DNA from: Lampris incognitus
Lineage: Eukaryota; Chordata; Actinopteri; Lampriformes; Lampridae
Reading direction: 5' to 3'
Assembly (NCBI RefSeq): GCF_029633865.1
Contig: NC_079214.1
Coordinates: 20,597,950-20,661,949, forward strand
DNA: 64,000 nucleotides
The notes under the pieces were generated by a model, which was given only the letters and a program-made list of their open reading frames with translations, was not told the DNA's origin and searched no databases. The position numbers and the translations under genes were made by a program. This document shows, piece by piece, positions 12,990 through 25,984 of the stretch. How positions within the stretch are numbered: position 1 is the first letter of the stretch; each line of letters begins with the position of its first letter.

Positions 12990-13414
12990 AATTTTTTTTC
13001 CCCCTTTTCTCCCCAACTGTACCCATCCAATTACCCCACTCTTCCGAGCCGTCCCAGTTGCTGCTCCACCCCCTCTGCCAATCCAAGGAGGGCTGCAGAC
13101 TACCATATGCTTCCTCCGATATGTGTGGTGTCACCAGCCGCTTCTTTTCACCTGACAATGACGAGTTTCACCAGGGTGACGTAGCGCGTGGGAGGCTCAC
13201 GCTATTCCCCCCAGTTCCCCCTCCCCCCTGAACAGGCACCCCGACCAACCAGAGGAGGCGCTACTGCAGCGACCAGGACACATACCTACATCTGGCTTCC
13301 CACCCGCAGACACTGCCAATTGTGTCTGTAGGATGCCTGACCAAGCCGGAGGTAACGCAGGGATTCGAACCGGTAATCCCCGTGTTGGTAGGTAACAGAA
13401 CAGACTGCCAGACC
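12990..13414 (-). mobile_element. tRNA-derived SINE (family A)
   Basis: A full-length-looking family A copy. The reverse complement of the exact B box GGTTCGAATCC lies at 13,361-13,371, and the poly-T/C stretch at 12,991-13,010 is the 3' tail on the minus strand. Possible short duplications CAAGTGT (12,975-12,981 and 13,415-13,421) do not abut the tail cleanly and may be coincidence. Confidence 0.85.
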
Positions 13415-13421
13415 CAAGTGT

Positions 13422-16400
13422 GTGTGTTATCCCCCCTGATGACTAGAGGAAAGGAGCAAAGGATCAACCATTCCTAGCACTCTCAGAGCCATGAAGGCTT
13501 CAGTGTCTTGCCTAAGCACACCTTGACCGAGAAATATATCGTCACTGTCAAGGACAGAACCTGCGACTTTTCAGTTACTGAAAAGGCTATCCACTAGGGA
13601 ATCCCAAAGTCTCATTTTCTCTTCTCTAAACTGCAAATTATGAAATGGATTACCTTGCGCCTTTTATGTTGTTGATTGGGCAAGTTCATCAGCTTTCACT
13701 TCCAACCACATCAAACACTACAGTGACCTTTCCCGGAAGCCTGTGGTACCTACTGAATACCACACACTGCGAAGACAGAAAAACTCGAAGCACATAGATG
13801 TCAAGCCATACCCAACATTGTATTTATACATGATGTTCTTTACAATATGGTTTGAAGAGTAATTTTTTATCGTTCATTTTTACTTTTGTTTTTAATTTTT
13901 GGTTTTTCTCCACAATACTCATAACAATAAGCACATCAACTACTGATGTTACATCCGAATTGGTCAAAGGGGTTAAAGTAGACACGAATGATTAATGAAC
14001 GTCAATTAGCCTGAAAAACTTTTCTGGGTGTTTTCAAGTCAGAACAGTGTTGAATAGACAATTCCACCATTGGGAAATCACACCAGGAGCACTGCAGAGC
14101 AAGCGGGTTTTATTCTAAGTGTAAACTGTTGGGAAGCAGCCGAGTGCTTGTCATGAAGCTACTTTGTTTTATTGACAGAACACACCAGAACCGTAAGTGA
14201 TGCACAGCGACCTATCCTTGTGTCACCTACAGGATTTAAAATCAAACAGTTAGCACAGACCATGCCAGGCAACAGTGCACTTATTTGCAATGTAAATGTA
14301 AATCCATTTACATTGGATGGTCGACTGAGTGGGAGGAGGTCTATATAGGAGGTGAAGCTAGGCAAAAGAAGACTCCAGATGGAAGAGCCAAGATGGCTAC
14401 CCCTTTGTTGGAAAATTATTGCCCATCCCACAGTGCACTGCATCGAACACTGAACATAGCCATCCAATCACCACTTTCAAAACTTTGGTTTTAACTGCTA
14501 TCAGATAGGCTGGGAGGACTGAATGTCATCAAATTAGATGGATTTCACCCTTGATAACCAGGATATTGACATCCCCCTCCAAAAAAATTGGTAGTTAAAA
14601 AAACGACAATAATTAATCCTATTACTGTTACATTTGATGTTTAGGATTTTAGTAGTTGATATTAAGAAGGCTCTAGTTTTAGCTCAGAACGGTGATACTA
14701 GAAAGTTGCATGGGTTGCCTGTCTGTTGCTAATTATAGTCCCCTAATAGCAGAATGTGTGTGGGACAGAGGAGCACAGACACTGGGTCATCTCATTCTCT
14801 TTTATTATACTGTCTGTAACTATGTGTATTATGCAGAGCCAGACACAGGGGTCCCAATTTTCAAGGGGAGCCCTACAGCGGCACTGGAATCTTGTGATTT
14901 GACTCTTACGTGTAATGTTACACATGCATTGGCTGGGTAAATAGCTTGGTGTGAAATTCTGAGATATTGTTCTTAATGTGAACTATAGCAGTTATTCCCA
15001 AGACTATATTGAGGTCTGTTTTACTAACTGTAAAGAAAAGCATTTCAAAATCTTCCACAACAATCACTAAAGATGTGTAACTATATTCCATCAGGTTTTC
15101 TCTCAAAACACCCAAAGCTGATAGGGATTCTGCTTTAAAATGTGGCATGCAGCACCACAAGGTGATATTAGACCTGTCACTGCCTTGACAGTGCTTATGG
15201 CTCAAGAGATGAATCTCTTCAGCCTGGGGTGCTGCAATGGGCAGTAAATAGACTGGATGTCAAAAAAATTCCACCTAGTCTTTGTTGCATTAACGCTTTC
15301 AATAATAGCCTAATAACAATGTAAGTCTACTAAAATCTAAGCAACATCAAGCAGAGTCCTAGTCAGGTAATACAAAAAACATCTGTGTGAAATATAGGAA
15401 ACTAAGGACAATCTTTAAGTGATTGAAATTTCATCAAGTTCCATCATTCTGGACACAACATGCTCTGTTCCTCCCACCCCCTACTGTATCTCAATCCATC
15501 TCAGCTGACTTCCACCTACGAGAAAAAGACAGGAGAGGGCATACTCTTGTGGACGGACAATATGTGATGAATTTGCAAGTCGTGTTCCCCTCTAATTCTG
15601 ATCGGCCATGACTGAGATGACACTTCTGACATCTTCTAGGATTCTCCTTCTACCAGCTAAGAGTTTCCTGGCTGTGTATGGTGACAAAATGGGTGTCCCC
15701 TATCCCCACGGTCCAAAAAACGTTTACTTACATTCTACATCAATTGTCTCAAATCACCTACCAGCAAGAGCTAACAGTATGCAGGTTTTTATTCCAAACA
15801 AACATGACACCAGCTGACATTACCAATTCGCTCTATTTCTGCAGGCTGTACCTACCAATGAAACTAGCTGTGGTTCGTTTGACTGACAACCTGCATCTTC
15901 TGGGGCCTCAACACATGACTTCAGAGCACTCTTCCTACATCCAGCCATTGTGCTCCACAAGGGTATGCCCAGTGCTTCCCCTCTGTAAGCCAATGGTAAA
16001 AGCAGACAGCCTTTTTTCTCTCCATGTAGAATTAAGAGCCAGATCAATATATTAGTCTTATGCTGTTAGTAATCAACTCCTCCACAATAGCGTGCTATTG
16101 GCCACAGAGGTCTTTATGAGCTATAATTACATGGGCAGGAAGACACTCTTAATGTGAATGTGTGTTTGTTCTGAAAGCATGTTGCATAAACATAACAACC
16201 CATATGCACTGTAGTCTATGCTTTAACTACCAATAGATTCATCATAATTTCTCCCACTAATGCAATGCAGTCTGTCTTTTTGAAAACGGGCCAGCTATGT
16301 ACAGAATCAAAGAGTAATTTCACGAAGGGCTTAATGGTGATTCAAAACACTGCTCTCTGCATATCACTAATCTCAGCAGTAACAATTGTACCATTTGAAG

Positions 16401-17303
16401 AGTGAACAGCACATTTGTCACCCACATTGTTAAAATAGAGAATATGGCTCAGGCTGTTGATGTCATAATGGACTAACAAACAGATTTTCAAAAAGCTCAA
16501 TGTCACATGAAATGGCAAGGCTCTTGATTGCTGTGTTGCTGTCAGGCAAGCCAGGTAGATGTTCACTGTAATAAATGATCACAACCATTGCTAGAGTACA
16601 AGCTGCGTACCAAGAACAAGAATCTGGTGTTACTGTTAAATATGAAGCTCAAGAACAACACTTTCATGCAAGTCAAACAGGAACATGACAGTGGGGAAAA
16701 AGAGCCTAGCCTATAATATCTATCATATTGAGAGAACAGATTTCAACAGGACAAATTGAGAAGAGAGCGATAGGCATTTCACTCTGCTACATTTTTGATT
16801 GTATTCTTCCTTTTATGCAACTATACATTGTAATAGTATAGCCTTTTGTTCAAAAGCAACATTGGAACTCAAAAAGAAGAAGCAAGGAGTCAAAACAACA
16901 CACAGACAAATGTCAGGCAGATAAAGAAGTGCTAGAAGTGCAACACCGCAAAACGAAACCAGTCTGATGGATGCCACAGATTGTTTCCTGCACCAAGCCT
17001 TTATCTAACATATCAAGGACTGGGGCAGCCACGGGTCCCTTCTAGACGATTTACCTTTGCCCATTAAACTGCCAAAGAAACTCAGCAGCACAGCTAACAT
17101 TTCAGCCACCTGTCATGTCCGCATCTTCACCAACTGTGGCTCATCCTTCATCTGAAGCAGTCTCACATGACTCACTGCAATACATTCTCTGGTGATGCAT
17201 TGGATAGCTAAGCACCACACATCTAGCCATCAATTTTTCACGAGCAAAAAACAAAAAAAAAAAAAAAAGAGGAAGAATACCATTTCCTCTTTGCTAGTCT
17301 CGC
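13422..17303. other. non-coding stretch, nothing recognised
   Basis: AT-rich with chance reading frames only (longest about 125 codons near 15.7-16.05 kb, no recognisable domain). No exon, RNA gene or repeat family assigned. Confidence 0.45.
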
Positions 17304-17403
17304 AACTGGTGATCTACTACTACTACTTTTGGCTGCTCCCGTTAGGGGTCGCCACAGCGGATCATCCGTTTCCATTTCTTATGATTTCTTATGAACTGGT
17401 GAT
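17304..17403 (-). mobile_element. 80-bp 5'-truncated RTE-like LINE tail with target duplication
   Basis: Exact 10-bp duplications AACTGGTGAT (17,304-17,313 and 17,394-17,403) flank an 80-bp insert. On the minus strand it reads ATCCGCTGTGGCGACCCC, then AACGGGAGCAGCC, and ends in a (TAG)n tail. Trinucleotide tails and extreme 5' truncation fit an RTE-type non-LTR retrotransposon 3' end; the family assignment is from memory of common fish repeats. Confidence 0.75.
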
Positions 17404-19033
17404 AAAATGTAATAATAATGTACTTATGCTAGACCAAAGTATTAATACCGTTTTTCCCCGCCCTTGCTGTCAAGTGACAATACACTCTCCCTTGCATGCT
17501 GATGTTTCATTGGCTACGTCAGGCTGGACTTAGTGTGGATCAGGCTGAATGTATACAAGCCCCTTATGGTAGAATGTTCTATGACTTCCAGTTTGAGTTT
17601 TACACCATGTTAAAAGGACTCCATCAAACTACTGTGGCTTTTGTGAGAGAGAAAAAAAATCACCAAAGAGAAAGCAAAACTACACGCATAGAGCGGCCGG
17701 CTAGTGCACTTTCAAGTGCAAAGAAAATGCAGCACCAACATCAAAAACATCAAAAAGCGTTTGTATACTTGTGGCAATTTCTTAACGTTTGCTTACCATG
17801 AGCTGGTGAGCACAAATGTAATCAAAAGGCATTGATAAATAGAAGAAATGGAAGATGCATCCAAAAAAAGACAACACATCAAATTATGTAACATGGTAGA
17901 GACATTTCAGACAATCAATAACTGGACTATGAAGTACTTAACCTGTTCAGCTAGCAAATGTGGCCATGACCAGTGCGGCATTAATTCTGCTCTACAAATT
18001 TGCTCTTTCACCTGCATGAGCCAATTGTTGTTTCAGGTTGATTATATCTTTCCATTAAGTTTACTCCTGTGACAGCAAAATATCAAGCCAAGTACTCCTA
18101 CTCTGTGTGCTCAGTTCACCTGAGGAGCTGTGTGCTTGGTTTCACCCGATAGTGCTTTTCTCTCTTTTCTCTCAAGTTAACCTGTACCTTCTGGTGGGAA
18201 GGGGGGAGGGGGGCATTCTCTCTTACACTCGATATTGACACTCATGTTGTGCGCAAATGTGATGTAGCTAGGTTAAATATCACATGGCCCACTGTTCAAA
18301 CAGAGGGTACTAAATCTCACAATGATGGTAAGAAACTGCCTTAGTCAAGAAGACATGCCAACAGCTACAGCCCATGTTCCAACAGCTGCTGGAAACGAGC
18401 CTTATAGGGAAAAGCATCCCACCCCTGGAGTCTCAGTGTTGGACTATGAGTGAATGGAGACCAACAGCAAACGCCCTATGCCGTATTCACTAAGCCACGA
18501 CAGTTAGCTCACTGAACCTTCTACTTAACAGGAGGTGCTGGATCATACAAAAAGTGCTCACATACCATTTGATGACTGTTTGTTTCAGAGTACACAGAGT
18601 TTTGACAATTTCTTTCAAGGGATTTGCCTGTGGACCCTTGTCCAATGGATGTCATTCAATGAAAAGGGTTAACGCTTTCAGGGCGTGTCTAACATCATTT
18701 TGCAGGCAAAATTTGTACCTAGACAAGGCCAAAGATTATTTGGGCTAGTGCTTCAATTCTAGTAGTTATTCTCCCTGTTTGCGTGTGTAAAAAAGGTGGG
18801 CTAACACAGGCAGGGACTACATTGCCTCTGACTGTTGGGTCAGAGTTTGAGCAGAATGCACTGTGGCACTCACTGCATTCAATGAAGGAACACAGGGTGA
18901 GGGGAGTGTCCATGGGTATTATCCTGGACAGGAATGTGATCCTCCATAAGCTGTGGAGAACATTGTGTGTTGGTCCAGACAGACAATACCACAATCATAG
19001 TGTATATATCAAAGGGCAAAGGTGGTTAGGCTC
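17404..19033. other. non-coding stretch, nothing recognised
   Basis: No exon or repeat family recognised. Short chance frames only. Confidence 0.45.
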
Positions 19034-19641
19034 TAGGGCTGCAACTAACGATTATTTTCATTGAATCTATTTGGGGGTTTTTTTTCCAATGAATCATTCA
19101 CCCCATGAAATGTCAAATATAGTAATTATAAAAAATACTCATCACAGGTCCTTTTTAAAAAAAATGCGCCCCCCCCCCCAACTGTACCCAGCCAATTACC
19201 ACACTCTTTCAAGCTGTCCCGGTCGTTGCTACACCCACTCTACCGAGCCGGGGAAGGCTGCTGACTACCACGTCTCTGCCAATACATGTGGAGTCGCCAG
19301 CCACTGCTCTTCACCTGACAGCGATGAGTTTCACCAGAGGGATGTAGCATGTGGGAGGATCATGCTATATTCCCTCCCCCCCACACAGGCACCCCGACCG
19401 ACCAGAGGAGGCACTAGTGCAGTGCCAGGAAACATACCCACATTTGGCTTCCCTCCCACAGACACAGCCAACTGTGTCTGTAGGGACACCCGACCAAGCC
19501 AGAGATAACACCGGGATTCAAAGCGGCGATCCCCATGTTGGTAGGCAATGGAACAGACCGCCACGCTACCTGGATGCCCCCATCACAAGTTTCTTTAGTG
19601 ATGTTTTAAAATTCTTAGTCTGACCAGCAGCCCAAAATCCT
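19034..19641. mobile_element. hAT-like MITE fragment split by a SINE
   Basis: 19,034-19,146 begins TAGGGCTGCAACTAACGATT, the end of a very common fish non-autonomous DNA transposon. 19,581-19,641 continues the same element (CATCACAAGTTTCTTTAG onward). Between the halves lies the SINE at 19,147-19,580. The right terminus of the DNA element was not found, so it is truncated. Identification rests on remembered family sequence. Confidence 0.65.
19147..19580 (-). mobile_element. tRNA-derived SINE (family A) nested in a MITE
   Basis: Third family A copy, minus strand, homologous to 8,077-8,500 over its length. Its B-box complement is decayed (GGATTCAAAGC near 19,513). CATCACA at 19,140-19,146 and at 19,581-19,587 is the likely target duplication, consistent with insertion into the older MITE. 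Confidence 0.82.
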
Positions 19642-21124
19642 AGTGACCCTGTGCCTTTCCTTACACACTTCCCCTAATTATATTGATCTAATTGATCAAA
19701 CTATGGCCAGAGTTCAGGAGAAAGGTACGCCAATTTTTTCATAGCTTCTAATAAGCCAAAAAAGCACTTGCTGTTGGAGATTAACTTTACGCAGCAAGCT
19801 GTGGCCCCAACTTTAGTGCAGGGAGCATCTGTGAGACACACCGAAAAATATTTTATCCACAGTTGAAGAGGCCAATTCTCTGGGGATTTGCCTGTGAATG
19901 GTTTAATTTGAATATCATGAGGATTTCCATGAATGCAATTGACAACTGTCCGAATATTCCTTGGTGTCTATAAGAAGCATGTGTTTGGGAAGTGGTACAT
20001 TGAGTCATCGGTAATCTTCCTTTTTCAGTGTTTTCTGGCAGTGATCATGTCCCCTTTTTTTCTTTTCTTACACAACTTACTGGGAACACAAGTGGCTTCT
20101 TCCATTGTCAAGTTGTATCGAAGTGTTAGTTCAGCATGCCATATTGGTTTTGAAAGCAAGATGGGGACTTGACACCCTTGTGTGTTGGCCTATTGAAGGG
20201 AATCAGTGTAAATTACCCACATAAATTACCCACATCTGCATTCTACCCAAGATGGAAAAGATCCCCTTTACATTTTGCCTTTGAACCACAACGAGGCAGA
20301 TTTAAAGATCGCATTTTTAAAGGACTACTGCCGACTCTGACCTCGGCAAAACAAGTGAGCATAAACCTCCAAAAGTATCAGGCATGCAGGCTTTGAGAGT
20401 GGGTCCACAGCCAAACCCAGTCTACATTCTATAAGTGATTGGATACTGCTCTCCAACTGAGCTAGTGTCGCTCCACTCGGGTCTTCATAAACAGAGCAAA
20501 AAGTTGTGGAAAACCTGACCGGCTATTTTTGCATTGTGCAAACTCTAACACAGGTTAACCTTTCTCCGTGCACAGACTCGCCCACTACATACTGAGGACT
20601 ATTTCTTTTGGCCTACAGTATCTTGGGGCTTTGCATGAACTCGTGGGCTCTGTTGAGAGGAGTTTTGTACTCAAAATAGATGCACCACTGCCAGTTGAGC
20701 TTTCACTTCAGTTTTGCGAGGTTCCACAAACTAGATGTCAAAACGCTGCCTTTGACTTGACTTAGTGCTGAGTGCAGCAGCACGGAAACGTCTGCATCAT
20801 GTACCATATGAGGAAGTAATAGTCTTCAAAACAGACTTATTGGGTTATTAGGACGTCAGCATTTTTCAGTGAGAAACAAAAATGAATGCTACTCAAAAGA
20901 ATTTAGGTTTATTTAAATTGGCTCGATTCTCTGCCATGAGTGAGTGTCTTACCGAACCACCCTCCTTGCTTGTGAAGTGAGGAAGAAATGGGCTGGTTCT
21001 GAATGATAAGTGACACGGTGTCAGCACCATATACTGCAGGGTAGACGCCGTTCCTCCACACCCTGTAATGAAATTGGAGCTTTGGATGAGGTCAAGCAAG
21101 AGGCGTTCCCAATGAAAGACACTC
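19642..21124. other. non-coding stretch, nothing recognised
   Basis: Only short chance frames; no exon or repeat family assigned. Confidence 0.45.
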
Positions 21125-21530
21125 ATGCTGCGTTCAAGACAACTCGGAACTGGGGGGGAAAAAAACGAGCCAATTTGTGAGGAAGGGTCATCTAATTCAG
21201 AAATATCAGGGATCATTTCAGAGCTCCAGATTATCTGACCTAAGCACACGTGAAGTCGCAGTAAAAAAAAAAAGTGAAACAAAACAACAAAAAAGGCAAT
21301 ATTTGTACTTCATAGTAAGAGGGAGAAGTTGTCTAAAAACATGTCAGTGCACATTTGGGTGTGTGACAATGCGAGCCTGCTCAAAAAAATGCTGTGGATG
21401 AAGTAACTACTCGTCTGAGAGCATCCATTTTGTTTATTTCTCCCCAGTAAACTAAGTTGAAAGCGAGACGTCGAAGCCGGAAATTTGCAACTTGAAACGT
21501 CCGAATTCCAAAATGTCTTGAATGCAGCAT
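21125..21530. mobile_element. possible MITE with ATGCTGC/GCAGCAT ends
   Basis: The left end reads ATGCTGCGTTCAAGAC (from 21,125) and the right end reads GTCTTGAATGCAGCAT (to 21,530), which are inverted repeats with one mismatch. The interior has purine-rich runs and no transposase. No clear target duplication was found, so the superfamily is open. Confidence 0.55.
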
Positions 21531-21859
21531 CGTACAACTCAAGAGAATCGAGTTATGCAAGCCCCCCCCCCCAAAAAAATAAAATGAATATATATGTATA
21601 TTAACATTCGTGAACAAACTGAACTTATTGAGAAGTGGCACATTAAACATGATATCTAGCAAAAAAGTTACATGAGACAAAAGTCTCAACTTAATGCTTA
21701 ACTTAACCACAAACAAAAGCATCGGAAATGAATTTGGGCGAGTAGCAGCAGAACGTCCGCCTAGTCCCGCTATGGAGGGGTGGGGCAACCATACACTGTG
21801 ACCGTTAAAGGCAAAAACCCCTTGCAATATAAAATGACGTGGTTAAATCCTACACTTTA

Positions 21860-24070
21860 ACAAACGTAGTCAAAATCTGCATTTCGTACGTTTCTATTCC
21901 GACGCTGTTTTGATCGACACCGAGTTATAGCGGTATTATAAAGGGGAGTAGGTTCGCCCGGCTGAACAGCAACCACGTATACACGTCGTGGTGAGCCGCT
22001 GTCACAACGCAGAGCCGTGGGGTGGGGGGGGGACCCGTCCACGAAAATTGCTGGCTTCTGTATTAAACCGTGATTAGTGAACTTCATTGCGGTTTTATTT
22101 AAATCCCGTTCCTTCTCTTTTCACACGGCGCCCTCGCAAATGCCCGATTGCTTCACGACAGGTAACGTTTCCTGTCGTTTTGGGAAATGGTATTCTCTTG
22201 TTACATCCCAGTCCAATGGAAAGCCAGTCCATAATAAAAAAAACTTTTAATCTAATGTTTCTTATGGGACGGGTCGGTAGCAATTACTACCCTAATTAAG
22301 TACACCGATCATTTCAACGCGCTGTGTGAACTGGTGCAGAGTCGTACGGGCTTCCGATCCGCAACATTTCCGTAGTTATTTCCATCTACGTAACAGCACT
22401 TTCATAGCATGCAATTTACAGACTTGACCCCCCCCTTCTTTTCGAGGACCGATAAAACTAATGGCAACGTAAGAATGTGTTGGCATAACCCCCCAAAATA
22501 CGATCGCCGAGTCTTGCACAGACTCGGCAGTCTGGTTCTCTAAACGCCAATCGTCTGGTCGTAAAGTCGCTTTACTTCGCCCGACTTTTGATAAATACCG
22601 AGGGCGAAAATTCAAGGAGCAGCTTACGTTGATTTAAGATGAGTATCGCAATCTTTCTCAATACAACGAACCACCGTAACCCCGGGCGACACTCCTGCAC
22701 TACGATGCAACGTTATGTGTGTACTTATCTCTATACCATCAAGTTAGGGCAGAGACTCGCTCGGTGTGCTCACACAACATGAAGAATGTATGTTAAAGCT
22801 TGGCCCCCAACAGAAAGAAGGGTCAGATTTCGACGTCTCTTTACAGGCCGATTGGACAACGGAAATAAGTGAGGGGTGTTTTTTTTTTCTTCTTCTGTTC
22901 GAACCTTACCTTGAGATCTTCTACGCTTTCATTGCAGGCAGCCAGTCCTCAGAAAAAGCAAGAAAGAAGTTAACATTAACGCCGGCAGTTCCTCTTCTCA
23001 GTAGTAAAATATCCTGCTTGTTGAGCAAATTTCCAACTGGCCAATACAGTGTGTGCGAGCTGAGGCGGTGTGTGTGCGTGCGCGTGTGTAAACGGGGAGG
23101 GGGCGATAAGCCTCCTGCGGTGGGAAAAGGAAATGCGTCATAAATGATGGACACGGTGTTGTGTAGTCCGTCCCAACTTCGCCAACGCTGCGAACACGAC
23201 TACAAGTGTGGGAAGTAGATTCAAGTAGAGGCGCCGTCTGTGCACTTAAAACGCTACGCACGGAGCTTGAAGGCTTTGTATATGAAATAAAGTTTGTGAG
23301 AGCGGCTGAACAACTTCCAAAGGAATCTGTGTCAACTATGTGGAAAGAAGTTTGGCCATTGGTCGTCTCCATTGCTAAATAAACTAAAAGAATGCACCCA
23401 GTAGGGTGCAGATCCCCGCCAGGCGTATCTCCCCTTCTCCGGTGCTCAGACTTGGGGGGGGGGGGGCAGCTGAGGAGTTAGCACTTCACTTGCGGTATAA
23501 AACAGGCTCTTCCAACGTTTTGAATCACCGCAACAAATATTAAACTGACAGGCTCCAGTAGTACGCGAGATTAGCAGCGGACAGATACACGCACACACGG
23601 ACAGAACATTTAAAAAATAAAATAAAAAAAATCCTGCCATTATAAGACTAATGCACAGTGCCCAAGTCGGTTGAATGGGAAATATGGGGGGGGGGGGGGT
23701 TAGTATGCAGTGCTCAAGCTGGGGGGGGAAATCTATCTAATAAAACGTTTTGGCTTGTCAGTCTGTGGATGCGCTGCCTCTTGTGCAGATGCACTTGCAC
23801 TTTTCAAAAAGAAAAGGTTTGCGATGCCACTATTTTGGTCTAACCCCAACCCTGCGAAAATAAAGGCAGAGGTTATTATTTTTGGTTCCTCGTGTTCTTC
23901 TGCGCTGAGATCGGCAGTGAATGAGTTGCTGACTTGCTTGCGAAACACGATCAACTTGTCGTTTACTTTCAAGACTTATACCGTCGCTGCGCGATCTGAC
24001 GCCAAAGGGGGATGTGAGTCGCGCATGCGCACGGTTGACTTGGATCGGGGCAGTGACGGAAAGCAGCGTT
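21860..24070. promoter_or_regulatory. CpG-rich block, candidate promoter of an unidentified gene
   Basis: This block has far more CpG than its flanks, CCAAT motifs, and a palindromic NRF1-type core GCGCATGCGC at 24,021-24,030. A near-perfect stem CCGAGTCT/AGACTCGG lies near 22,508-22,530. Reading frames here (for example 24,091-24,400 plus strand, 22,998-23,372 minus strand) have no recognisable domain. The features fit a housekeeping-type promoter; neither its direction nor its gene could be decided, and an unrecognised short first exon may lie inside it. Confidence 0.45.
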
Positions 24071-24492
24071 GGTTTGAGCGAACTGGAGCGAATGAAGAGA
24101 GGGAGCGGCGATAGTGAGAACAAACGTTTTCGGAGGATTTTAATTGGCGAAACCAGGAGAGGTTCTGTTATGGATGTTGATATTGAGCACATTTCTTCGT
24201 CAGTCATAGCTGTGCACAAAAAAATAAAAATAAAAAATAGGCTGATAGGTCCAGTGGTTTGCAAACGCTTCCCATTCTACCGCCTGATGGGGATAACAAA
24301 CACAAACTCTGCTAACCAACACGAACCCATAAAAGCACTTAAGCCAGCTCACTGTGGAAACAAGTGTATAGGAGTAGGACAAATAACGGAGAATGGGACG
24401 TAAAAAGAAATATATATATATATAAAACTGGCAGCTGATAAGGGCCCCTCCATCTATCTTAATATTCCACTCCTCATTTGCTGAGCACTTTT

Positions 24493-25912
24493 TTTTTTAT
24501 TGGAAACCAGTATTATATACATGTTAGACACAAAGAACAGATCAGTGTTTCACAACAATTTCCCTTTTTTCTTTTCTTTTATTTTCTTTTTTGGTGTGTT
24601 AGAACAGAGAACTACAACAACACTTTGTTCCAATTCTCCAGCCATCCCAAATTCTCAAAGAAAACAGGGGAAAAAGAAGAAGAAAAAATAATGCATATAG
24701 AGAACTGAATAAGTAAGACACACGTACGTTCACACACACACACACACACACACACAAAGAGTTGATAAAATGAAATAAAACAAAACAGGGGGGTCAGTGC
24801 AATAAAAAGGATGCGCGGGATGCCCACCCCAAGGAATGGATTCACTGATAATCAGTTGGTGTCCAGAGAGGTAAGAGAATTTACATATGAGATAATAGAC
24901 TGCCATCTTTTGTAGAACTTAGCAGTTGAGCCTCTTAAGGAATACTTCAACTTCTCTAATGGGAGAAATAACATTAAATCGTTTAACCAGGAGGTAGTGG
25001 AAGGTGGATTTGGGCTTTTCCACTGTAACAGAATGTGTCTATGGGCAATGAGTTAGGCAAAGGCAACAACATCAGAATTTTTCTTGGTAAGACTGGCCGG
25101 TATAGGGGGTACCCCAAAGCTGGCTATCAATGGGCTGGGATCTAGTGTGATGTTGAGGGATTCTCCTATCATCTTAATGAAACAGCACCAGAACTCAACT
25201 AATTTTGGACAGGAGAAGAACGTGACTATGATGCGCCGGTGATGAGCCACATCTATCGCAGGTATCTCTTGTGCCTGGAAACAGCTTACAAAGCTTAGCT
25301 TTTGTAAAATGAATGATGTAGAGTTGACCCTGACTAGTGCCTTGTCCCACCAGTCCTCTGTCACAACACGTTCAAGTCCCTGTTCCCAACTACCCCTACC
25401 CCTGCTAGAGAAGTCAAATCCGAGGATGATATAAGGTCATATAAAATTGAGATCCTGCCACGTGCCCTGGGGAGAGAGAGTACCTTAGAGACAAGAGAAC
25501 CTATTGGAAGCTGAGGGAAAGATGTGCGAAGAAATCTGTTCGATCGTAATTACGAGCTTGAAGATACCAGAACAAGTGAGATTCGGGTAAATTTGACTTT
25601 AAGCGGAGACCGTTAAAAGTGGTGAATGAGCCCTTCAAATATAAATCTGAGAAACGGGACAGGCCTCTCTCTCTCCACAGATTGAAAGCTGTATCTGAAT
25701 TAGAGGGAGGAAACAAATGGTTATGACCAATGGGGCTGCATGGAGTGGGGGCAGAAAGTTTGAAATATTGCCTGAATTGTTTCCAAATTTTCAAAGTAGA
25801 GAGTACAGTTGGATTTCTAATGTATTTAGGACAGCAAGAAGCCAGAGGGGCACAGACCAAAGCCCTCAGAGATGAAGGACAGGAGGAGTTATCCTCCATT
25901 ATGCACCATTGT
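24493..25912 (-). pseudogene. 5'-truncated L1-type LINE (ORF2 C-terminal end and 3' UTR)
   Basis: On the minus strand two frame-separated pieces resemble the C-terminal part of L1/Tx1-type ORF2. The first, 25,899 down to 25,501, contains IWKQFRQYF, SPIGHNHLFPPS and LPESHLFWYLQAR. The second, 25,364 down to 25,053, contains FFSCPKLVEFW and LDPSPLIASFG. The reverse transcriptase and endonuclease are absent. The T-run at 24,491-24,499 is the poly(A) tail on the minus strand. Flanking 15-mers (24,478-24,492 and 25,909-25,923, sharing TGAGCACTTTT and differing at one base) are the target duplication. It is dead and probably arrived 5'-truncated. Confidence 0.88.
24733..24757. repeat. (CA)n microsatellite
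   Basis: Short CA repeat inside the 3' UTR part of the L1 fragment. Confidence 0.9.
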
Positions 25913-25963
25913 TGAGCACTTTTATCAACAACACCATTGATGGTTTCCAGGAAAAGAAAACGC

Positions 25964-25984
25964 TATCTATCTATCTATCTATCT
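25964..25984. repeat. (CTAT)n tail
   Basis: About five CTAT units directly abut the ATCC-tailed repeat at 25,985 and probably belong to its tail. Confidence 0.8.

Noticed and set aside
19071..19508. 145-codon plus-strand frame
   Set aside because: It runs across the MITE/SINE joint and is antisense to the SINE.
20893..21282. 129-codon minus-strand frame as a possible gene
   Set aside because: Part overlaps the MITE-like element at 21,125 and no domain is recognisable.
24014..24403. 129-codon plus-strand frame just right of the NRF1 motif as a first exon
   Set aside because: No recognisable domain or homologue and no clear donor at a sensible point; left as part of the unassigned promoter block.
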